Origin: a virus
IMG/VR virus record: IMGVR_UViG_3300028394_000078
Location: 1-64,000 of that record
Length of the DNA stretch: 64,000 bases
Reading direction: 5' to 3' (one strand)
The position numbers and the translations under genes are program-made. The notes beneath the pieces are model-generated. The model worked only from the letters and a program-made list of their open reading frames with translations. It searched no databases and was not told the origin of the DNA. Shown here piece by piece: positions 39,635 through 51,600 of this stretch (positions are counted from its first letter, which is position 1; each line of letters starts with the position of its first letter).

Positions 39635-42600
39635 CTATTCGCCATAGTAATATTTTCCTGGTAATTCTGCTTCCTTTTCACGCAAAAATTCAGCCTGTAT
39701 TACAGGACTAGTTAATAAAGATTCAGTACTTGTCCAAATATATCCGCATTTTTGCACAATTGTGAGTCTTGTATTAATTTCTGTATTTTCTAAAATATTT
39801 AATGTTAATAATTGCGTTGATGTGTTTATTGAAAATTCTGGAGGTAACATAGTTATACTATTAGGCATTGGATCATAAGATTTTGTTTTATCATGTACAA
39901 CTAAATCTGATTTACGAAGTTGACGGCCGCCGTAATATACTGTAACCTGATCAGCTGCAGGAATATTTGGATTTAATATAATACCTGCTCCTGTAATACC
40001 ATTAGTTAATGTATTAATAATATAAGTTGACGAGGTAGTAGAAGTTGTTTGTATAAACGTCATTTCTTTATATGAAGATGCCCATGGCTGGATAACTTGA
40101 TCGGTAACTATATCTCCTGAAACTCCAATAATTGTGCTTGAATAACGTCCAGATGCTGTTGTAACATGAGTTAATATGTTTCCATTTTTGGCACCAAATT
40201 CAATTCGTTTTCCATTAATTAAAACAACACCTGGTATTCCTGTAGATTGATCAGGTGGCATAATTTTACCAGCATCGTCTAGATAAATTTCTGTAGAAGT
40301 AGTATATACCGGTCTAACTAACTTTGCTTTAACATACGGTGATGTAGGAATGTCTTGTAAAGGACTTTGATCGATAACCGTTGTTCCTGCATGAGAAATA
40401 GAAGGTATTGATGTCCCTAATGTACCTCTTCTCAATTGACGCAAAGTATTTCCATCCTTTATAAAGAATTCAATACGCTCAGCATCAATAATAATTACTC
40501 CTGGTTTATTAGTTAATGGATTTCCGGGAACTAAGTTGCTAGAATCAGTTACATGAATTTCAGTATCATTATAATGCAAAGGCTGATCTAATCTAGTAGT
40601 ATAGAAAGAAGATAACCTATTAAAATGGTTTCTATCAAACATATCATTAAAAATTCTATATCCTAATATATGAGGACTAGTTACCGTTGGATTAAATGTA
40701 GTTATTAAAAGACCGCCTGAATCATAACGATAACGAAATTTAATTGTTTGCATATCGTCTAACAATTCATAATCAATACCTCGACGGAGATCAGATATCC
40801 AAATATGATTATCACTTAAAAGTGGATATAACAATTTATATGTATTATAGATATTATAAGTACTAAACGTTTCAGTTCTTACCATTAAGTTTTTATCAGC
40901 GTTTCCAAAAGAAATAATTCGTACTGTAGCACCACCTAAGAACGAAGTTTTCATATATACATTATTTCCAGTGACTATGTACGCTGCAAACTTTAAATTT
41001 TCTATAGCAACTACATCACCATCTGTTAATAAACCATCCATAATTGTTACCTGACTATAAATTAGATCAAGTGTATAATCAAACCCAGGACGAAGTTTTA
41101 TACCATTAGCATATACACGAATTTCATCTGTTTTAAAATAATTTTGAGGATAGCCCTCCTCATTATTGATTTCAAATGTTAATTGATTGTTTTTAACTAT
41201 GTAATAACTTGCTTTTGGAGGATCAAGTCTATAAACAAATACATTACCATCTTGACCTATAGAAGTTTGGGTCACTATAAGTTGATTACTAACAGGCTCA
41301 TTAGACGATAGTGGTACGTCAAGTGTTATATTAACGTTGAGGTAGGTAGGTGCTATTTCAAATACAGATTCATGCATATTATTAAAGTTTGTATAGTTAG
41401 ATTCAAAAAACCATGCTTCGACTGTATGCGTCCACATAGGATCTAACCCATAAACTTTAACACATGCTCGTTTATTTTTTTCTCCCACATAAGTTAACAT
41501 GTAACCGTAATCACTAGTATTTGTTATTTCATTAATTGGAGATCCACCAACTGTAACATATGCTTTTCGAACATCATCTATACTGGCAACACTTTCTACT
41601 ATGCATGTACTAGAATTTGTAACTACTACCATATTACTATCTATTACCGAACGATCTCCACCAACTGTTAGCATAGTGTATCCTGCTCTACCAGGGTATT
41701 GTTGAGGTGCAACATGTATAATATTACCTTCCATGTAATATTGGCGCGGAAATGTAAATCCGTAAAATGGATTTCTTCTAGTATGGTCAAATTTACCGGG
41801 GCCGAGATATACCCATTGTCCACCATTTGTACTTTTACTATGATATAAATGACTGGAAAAATCTTCAATATTTTTCCAGTCAACTTGTACATAAGCAGAG
41901 CTGTGATTACCCGCAATACCGGCAGTAAAACCGGCGCCATATGGATCGTTACCTCTCCATGTATTTTCATAAATCATTTCAATATATTGATCAGTACCAT
42001 TAGAGTATACTACTACTTCGTATTCAATAGCAGGAACCGTCGGAGTGTCTTCTTTACGTGAAAAATGTGTTCCTTGAAAACGTACTCTAAGATAATTAAA
42101 TGTTCCTATTGTACCGGTGCTAACCCATTGTCCCGGAATTTCACCAGTTGATAACGGCGTGATCCAAGTATTAGTTGCACGATCAGTTATACCGTAATTT
42201 GACCATAAGTCAGTATAGTGTACATAGATAGCAGCCACTGGCTGATATGTTGGATTGGCCGGAGTGGTGAATACATCAAGATATGTTAAACTACCTATTG
42301 ACCTGTTTTTCCAATCCATCGAGGGACCGCCCTGAGTTTGGTTTCCAAGAGTTATATATCCATTGTTTCCAAGAAAGATTCTATCGTATACAGTACCGTA
42401 AGAAACCAAATCAAATCCTAACGCAAAAAAGCCAGGATATGGGATATCATCCTCGGCCTCTGCGTATCTATTGGTTGGATCTGGAATAATTAATCCAGGA
42501 TTAAATCCTATAGGTCCTGCTGCTACAGCAGGTTGATTAATGTAATGTAACCCTCTTTCTACTTCTGCATCTGTTAATCTGCTAAGTTGGCTTCCATTAT

Positions 42601-45600
42601 AATATACCATTAATCCGTCATAAGTTCCAGGTACTGATATTAATGTTGCAGTTGTAATTTCACCTTGTACTATTGGAAAAGTTCCACTTAATACATTAGC
42701 ATAAGAATTTTCATCTTTAGTATATACATTAATACCGAGGTTATCTAAAACATGTCCTTTAACAAGTTCCTCAGGAGCATACTCAAAATCTGGATTTAAA
42801 AATGCATTTCCATCAATAATGTTACTTGTAGCCGTTGAAAGAATAGAATTTGATATAAATGTACTTCCTTGACCATTTAAAAAGTTATTTTGATTATCCC
42901 ATGATCCGCCAGGAATAGAAGTATCTAAACCTGATACCAATGTTTCGGGTTTCCAAAATTCTATAGCAGGATATCCATATACAAAAAAATCAAAATAATA
43001 ACTAGGATTTGTTAATTGATAGAATGATACTATTGCCATTCCATTGCTATCTTTTGTCATTTGATAGTATTCTGCACCAGGATACGGTCCTGTCACTGGT
43101 ATCCCTGTAAGCATTGGAGTAGTTAATCCATCATTAAATATGCTAATTTTAGATATATCATTATATTTGATATGTAAATTTATTACTAATGCACTACTGG
43201 TAGGTTTATCATAAGTTTGCGAAAACTTATCTAATAAAAGTGATGTAGAATTAATAGAAGTTAGCAAGGTATTCACATTAACTAAGGAAGATAATGTAAT
43301 AACTGCGGTTGTAGTTGACAAAGAAGTTTTTGCTTTTATAACAAAGTTATTAGAGTCTAATACTTGATATACTATATAGTTTTCATTATATCCAGGAGAG
43401 GTAATTCCTGTTATAACAATTTGATCACCGGCAATTAATCCTCCTATATTAAATGGTGTCATAGTTCTAACGGTTATTTTTGAACCAATTGTTGTTGCAG
43501 TTGAGTGTGCATATTGAATATTAAAAACAGGTCTGCTAATTGTAATAGCACGTGATTCAGTATTAACATCAATCACTGTAGTATCAGGTCTAATACGTAT
43601 AGTTGAAGAATTTAGAATATTAATAACTTGTCCTGGCATAATACCTGTTGTTGTATTAAGAAATAATACAACAGAACCAGCCGATGCAGTAGATACTATT
43701 TTTGCAGATGCATAATAATTTATAAGTTCACTCCATCTAGAATTATCAATATCAAATTTTCCGTAACCTTCAACAGTGTCCCAAGGAACAGAGTATTCAA
43801 ATGGTAATCCCTGAATAATCGACCCGGAATATTCTAATCCAGTCATTAATGATGATAATTTATCTGTAGAAGTATGTATTTTTTTAATTCTATCTAATGC
43901 TGTATATAACTCTATATTTTTATTATATGAAATTTTAAATACTTGATTTTCTAAAGGAATGTAATTTAAAAATCTAAATTCAGAATATTTTTTACTATAC
44001 CCATTATATTTTTCTGTGTAATATCTTATTGTATAATCAGAACTTAAAATTAATTTACCATCTAATGTCGGTAGTATGTTTAGTTTATTTGTCTCTGCTA
44101 ACCAGGTAAGAACAAATTTATCATCACTTCCTGAACATATAAATGTATCAGATACTTTAGTTTCTCCAATTTCTGAATTATAGTTTACTCTGTCAAATTT
44201 AATACCTATTGTATTTTTTCTAATTTTTGAATTTAATAATTTTCCTACGACAGTAGCGGTAGAGGTGACATAAGGACCGCCGCCTGAAATAATTACAGTT
44301 GGAGTTTCTGTATATCCAGATCCACCGTTAGTTACTATTATTTGATATACTCCACCATTACTAATGTATGCATCGGCAGTAGCAGTAGAAGTGACATAAG
44401 GACCACCACCTAAAATAGTTACAGTTGGTGGAATTGTATATAGTTTACCTTTTTTAGTAACTACTATAGATCCTATTTCCGATGTGTAGTTATCAGCCCA
44501 ATCTTTCCATGGTAATTGATTAATTAGTGGATTTGATAATCTCACAACATCAAACAAGTTCGTTACTGTATTGTAATAAGACGGCAAATCAAAATCAGTT
44601 GCATTTAATTTTCCTAAAGCAGTATCTTCTAAATATGAATATTTAGAAGTATATTTTCTTAATTGTGTATGATATGGTTTAACTTCTTTAATATAATCTT
44701 CAAAATATTTTTCATCAGACAACTTATAAACAGAACGCTGATCAAAAGTTCCTATAACATTTGTTACATTTATAAAAGAAGTTTTAAATGCCCAGTCTAA
44801 TAATTTTTGTTCAGTTAATGCATACTTAACTGCTGTAAAAAATAACAGATTCCAATTTATTTTTAAATCATTAATAAAAATATCATTTTTTAATGCTTTT
44901 AATATATAATATATTTCTAAGTCAGGAATTTGATCGTACAATGTTCCTTCTAATGTATCTTCGTCATACGCATAATTTAATGTACTATAGTTCCATGTAG
45001 TATCTAATATTTGTATAGTACCGTTTGTGCTAAAGACTATATCATAATTTTCAACAAAATTACCAGAGCCTAATGTTCTTTCAAGGACAATGCCAGAATC
45101 TTGTATTTTTACATAATTGCCTGGTATTATATTATTCAAGGTAGATAGATCATATAAATGAGAAATTACATAATCATATTCTTTGAAAGAATTATAATTG
45201 TTGCTTACCCAATCAACATATTTCCAATATAACGGTGTATTGTATATTTGATTTTTAATCATAATCCATGTAGGATTTTGATCTAATTTTGACAATTTAT
45301 AATCATATTGATGTTTAGTCCATATGTTATTATATTTTTCATCAATTTTAACAATAACTGTATGCGGTCTTACTACTAGTTCAGGCGCCGTTTCAAATCC
45401 ATTTCCTGGATTTAATATAATTACTGAAATAATTTGACCATCATCATCGATATTAGTTAATATTTCGGCGCCGGATGTATCTGATACAACTGTTACTTTA
45501 GGAGGATTAGTATATCCATATCCCGGAGATATTATATTAACAGTAGTAATTTTACCATTAATTACATAACATTCTAACGTTGCCTGAGAATATTTAACTG

Positions 45601-48600
45601 TAGAACTATATTCAATTGATTCTAATGCTGTTCTATCTTCAACTTTGAAATCATATTCTCTCAAAATAACATCTTCAATTTCATCTTTTTTATTTAAATT
45701 ATCAAAACTATAATAATTTGTTATTTTATTTTTAATTAAAACAGAATTAGCAAATTCAACAATATTACGCAGTGCTTTTTTTCTATCCTTAAACATTGTC
45801 TGTTGAGGACGAATACTTATTCCATATCTATTTCTATATGTAGAATTAATTGCAGGAACTGGATTACCTAATAAATCGTGCCCTAATAGACTATCAATTA
45901 ATTTTTTCTCTAGTAACTCCGTAGGCATATTATACGGATCACCCTCTGCCAACAATAACCATTCTGTATGTCTTGGAATTGTATTACTAATTGAATCAAT
46001 AACAATATTAGCATTAATTCTGTCACTTACTAGCATTGGTTGAACATTAGCAAAAGCCACACTATCCGATGACAATATTTCGGCAAATTTTAATCCATTG
46101 GCGGTTGGATCTGCAATTGTTCTAGAAATTTGATAACTACTTATTCTTCTATTTTTAACATTAGGAACAGTAACTTTATTTTTAACCCAAAAGAAATATA
46201 TGTTTTCAAAAGAATTAGTTACATTATTAAATATTTGTTTAACAGATACTATACTGTTATCTGGGTATTTAGGTTGCCCGCTTATTCCTTTTGTTAATCC
46301 GTCGTTGGTATCGGCCTGGGCGGCCCACTCACTGGGTAATAAATCTGATCTTACCCATTCGTAAACATCAATAGTTGATCCAGGAAATAATTTACCCCAA
46401 TTATTTTTTCTAAAAATATCATCGCCTTGCTCATACCAAACATATTTTACAGTACTCAAGTCCCACCACAATTCACCTGTATGATCATCTATCCAACTAG
46501 TACTAGCATCAATTATAGAGGCAGCAAGACCAATTGTATAGGTTGCAGGATCAAATGCAGATTTATATTTTAATTCTTCTTCTGCAATACCTGGAATTTT
46601 GCCCTTCAATGGATCAAAAACATCTAAATATTCAACTAATTCTTCTTTAAAAGAATCTATTAATGCTATACGATCAATTGTAGAAATATTTACAAGGTCA
46701 GGCTGTTCTCTTAATAATTTTAAACTATTAACAGTTGGATCTATTTTATAAAAATGATAAAAACTAGATGCATCTTCTGATATAATAGTATATGTTGGTG
46801 CACCGGCATATATACCGTTGTTTGTAACAGCAACTGATGCCCCATATTTGCTACCTTCAACTACTGATGGACTAAAAATTTCTTCGGCCAATACAAAATA
46901 TTCATTTATATTATTATATGAATATATAGTTCCAGCATCTAATAACGGTTCTGTAAATTGTGTAATTCCTCCATCAAACAAGGTTTCTCCAATTTTAGAA
47001 TTAATATCAAATTTAATTAATTTAGAATTATTTGTACCTAATGCACTTATAGCCAATGTTTTACCATTACCACTAATAGAAATAGAATATCCAAATTTTA
47101 AATTATTTCGATGTGTTGGATTTTTTATAATTTGTGAAAGAATAAACTGGGTTCCATATTTTTTATAAACAGCAACTTTACCAAAAGGTTCTCCTGCTAC
47201 TTTTGAATCCATTGAAGACACAAAAATATATAAACCGTCAGAAGATACTACTACATCATTACCAAACGCTGTTGATGTTCCAAAAGGCGAAGTTAACGTT
47301 TGTACCCAAGATAAATTTTTATCAAATATTTGTACTACACCGACAGTTTTTCCTGCACTTACAATATGATACGGGGCACTTATTGCAATAACAGTACCTG
47401 TAGAATTTCCCGAAATCTTATGTCCAAACTGACTACTAGGAGTCAGCGATACGTGAGAATTAAGTTTAATACCGGTTGGATATGCTGAAACTACAATGCT
47501 AGGTTTGATAGATGCTACAGCAGTTCTTTCTGCACGATTTGCAATAGCCTGAGAAGGATTGGCTAGATTATTTTCAATAACTGTTAAATTAAAAATACTA
47601 TTATTTGGACCAAGTCCGTTAATCATCCAATATCTAATATCAGCATCAACAGGATATAATTGTGCAACAGGGTTATTTTGATAAGCGGCGATTACTTCTG
47701 CTCTGCTGTTTACTATTCCAGCACCGTCTGCTGCTCTTTGTTCATCCCAATATGCTGCTTCTAGTGGATTAGCCGCTCTATATTCATATATTAAATTACT
47801 AAATTGAGAAAGTCCTTCAGTCATCCAATTTATTATAGTTATTTCACCATAGTATACGGGTGCTGATAAATTAGCCGCTAATGCATATATTACATCTGCA
47901 CGAGTTGCTTTATAATAATTTTCTCTTGTAATTTGATAAGCATATACATTACCAGTTGTACTTGTTGATGAATTTCCCGGAGCACTAACTAATAATGTAG
48001 TAGATGTTGTAGCAGTAGTATTGTTAATATAAATTGAATGTCCAAACCTAGCGTTTGATGCATTAGAAGAAGTATTTGAAAATGGATTTACTATTACAAC
48101 TACATCTGTTTCTTTAGTAAACAAAGAATCAATGCTACTTATTCTTAGTACGCCCTCTGAAGAGAAAGTTTTAATAGTTGATCCAGCGTCTGTTTGGGTG
48201 CCTAGAATTACTCTTCCAGTTGCTCCTACATCAGAATTTTTAATAACAACATTAGATGCGGCAGGTGCACCTGTGAAATACAGATTTTTTAATTTGTCAT
48301 ATGCTAATGAATATCCAAAATCACTATTAACACCCGTTTGAGCATAGGTCCATCCGTTACCAGATGCTAAATCTAAACCATATTCAAACTTTTGTTCTAA
48401 CTCTCCTGTAGATTTATGTTTTTTATAAATCCAAACGGCTCCTTTTCCTGCACGATGAGCAGGAAGCCAGCCTGGGCCGGAAACCATTAGTATGTCTGTA
48501 TTATCTGATGTATATATAGATTGCCCAAGATATATATCAGTATATTCACTATAATAATTTGGAGAATTATATTGAGTACCAGTTGAATAATTTTTTATTT

Positions 48601-51600
48601 TTTGATAGACTTGCCATTTGCCACCAACTCCTTCATCAATCCAAATTTTTTCATTTTCTTTTAAATTTAAAATATTTGGAGAATTAGCAACTTCTTGAAT
48701 ATTATTATATCGAGCATTTTCAAATTTAAATAATCCGCCGTAACTTAATAGTTCTGCATTAACAATTGTTGTTAACTCAGATGCTACTGTAAATTGATCT
48801 AATCTAGGAATGTCTGTTATAATATGTATGCCGTTAACTTGATTATTAAATCTAACTATAGAAACAATATCACCAATTGCTAGATTGTGATTAATATCAG
48901 TTGTAAATGTAATATTAGTAGCCGGAGAACTTACATAAACTCCTGCAATCTTAGCAGGTTGTTTAGAATATCTGCTAATTCCCCAATCTCCGTTTTCTAA
49001 AAACCCCATCCATATAGTATTGCCTTCTTGTAGAATAGAATTGTTAGCAATATCTAAAAGACTATTCTTATTATATGCTGTAGCAGTAACATCATCCCCT
49101 CTTACATATCCAGCAGTGGTTAATACTAAATTATTATCAGAAAATGTACTAGGTATACTAGGAAATGTATTTGAAGATGAATAATTATCCGGCGTTAATA
49201 ATAAGTCTGAAAAAGGAACATAATTTATCAATGGATTTGCATCTATTGGTTTTTCAGCAAATTTAACAATATACGGATTTTCTAAAAAAGTACTTTCATT
49301 TATATTAAATTCTAATTCATTGTATGTTGAAAAACTTCCATAGTCGCCTACTCTAAATGCCCAATCTTCATTAAATAATATGTTACCTTGACGTGTATAT
49401 CTACCAACTTTGGATAGTTTATCTATAGCATTTTTAGTACCTTTTTCTTTAATATATCCTTGATAAAACTTGTATTGGCTAATTGAATTTGTAAAAATAT
49501 TATTAAGATACGTTCTAGGAGTATATCCAATTAAATGCTGTGCCAAACTTTGTTGAACAGCATCAAAGTTATCAATGTCTAAACTATAAAAATCTTCAAA
49601 CTGATTAATCTTATAATCAAAGTTAGGCAATAAATTAGATACAGGTTTATTATCTAATTTTGCCCACTTAGAAAATTCAAATGTACTATCTCCGACAATT
49701 TTAACAATTGATTCATAATATGATCCGTTAAACCTTACTACTTTTCCTGGTAGATAATTATTGTATGCTAACCAGTCAGTTATTAAAACATTATCATATA
49801 CAAAACCGGGACTATATAAATCACCATTCCAATTAGAAGTTCTAAATCCGGAAAGTTTAATTCGACGCTGCCTATATCCAGTTTCTATATCATATATAAT
49901 ATCATTAAAAATTGTACTATTATTAAATACCATCCCGTGTTCTTTTTGCACAGAATTTAAAGTAGCAAAAAACATACCTTCAAGAGTATCTATAGTATTG
50001 ATAGTGCATATACCATTTTCTCTCGATAATTGAAATTTATCAATTGGGAATGTTTTTCCATCGGCTTTCAATATACTAAAATCATAATCTCCAATGCCAA
50101 TATTATCTACCACAGAGTTAATGTATGAATATTTTAAATAATCCGCAAACGGACTTAATGTAATTAAATTTCCATCAGCCCAATTTTGGGTTGTCCAATA
50201 CAAGAATTCTTTAGCAGTAAATTTCCAATTTACTACATCATTAAGATCAGAATTATATTCATCAAATATAAATCCCTGACTTTCAAGATATGCTCCATAT
50301 CCAACTAGTAGATCGTATACATCTTGTATAGTTGAATAACTTGTGCCATAGGGTATAACAGTTACATTATTTTCAAATTTTGAAGATAACTGTGCAGTAG
50401 CACCGCCTACCATAGGTAACAAAGGTAATGCCTGAAATAGTATTGGGTCAAAAGTAGATTGTGTATTATGTCCTACTTTAACTATATAAAATTTTCCATT
50501 ATATCTTACAACCTGTCCTTGTCTGTAATAATGTGTTGTATTTGCGTTAGTAGAAGTAATATCAATTGCACTAAGTCCGCTATTACCATTATTAACTGCT
50601 CCGGTCCATTCTGTAAATGATTCAGATTTTCCTCCAACAGTGATTGCACCTGATGCTGAATTTTTAATAGGTTTAAATATTTCAAAATATGGATTAGTAG
50701 TATCATATCCCTTAACAATGAAATTACCATTTGAACGTTGTACTATAACTCCGGATATTCTAGAAGATTTAATAGGATTACTTACATTTAAAATTAATGA
50801 ATAATCTTCAGGCGGAAGTATGGCTCCTTGTGCTTGCGACACAGGATCTACAGAATCAATAATAATTTGCAATTTATCTTTACTAGCAAATCCTCCCAAT
50901 TTATGGAATAAATTAAAATTAATATAAGTTAAATCTTGTTTTAAAGATGCAACATAATTTAAATTTTTATGTTTACCTTTTTCAATAACATAAACACTAA
51001 ATCCAGAAGTTTTTACATTTTCATTATCTAATAAAAGTTTATTAGGATTTAAATAAAGATCGTCGGTTGTATATGTTAATTGATTAAGCAAATTAAAAGA
51101 AATTCTACTAGTATCAAACATAGCAGAAATATATGAACAAGGATCAAGAAGAGCATTTATTGCATTTAGAGCAAATGGCCAATAACTACTATGTCTCCAT
51201 GCAGTTTCTGCAGGACCATGGTCTCCAAATTTCCAATTTGCAGATTTATCTGCAATACTTAAAGTATTAGATAAAAATGTATTAGGAGGGACTAAATTAC
51301 CATCAAGATCTACGGGATTTATGGCGCCAAATGCTGGGCGAGCATAATTGGAATTTATGGTTCCTAATTCATCAATAATCCCATTAGTTATAGCGGCAAT
51401 TAGTTCTACTCGTTTTGGATAATCGATCCAATTATAATATGTATCCCACCACATAGGTTTACTAGTATGCCCTAACATTTCCCAAGGATGAGTGTGTGGG
51501 CGATCAGTATCGTAGAAGTATTTGTATATTCCTCTCCAATATCCGGGAGTTGGACCTAATAAAAATTTCCCATTACTATAGTTCCAAGTAAATGGATCAG

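Noticed and set aside
46818-47168. Plus-strand frames opposite the giant tail gene
   Set aside because: Short, overlapping the giant frame in antisense with no domain or start signal; products of base composition.
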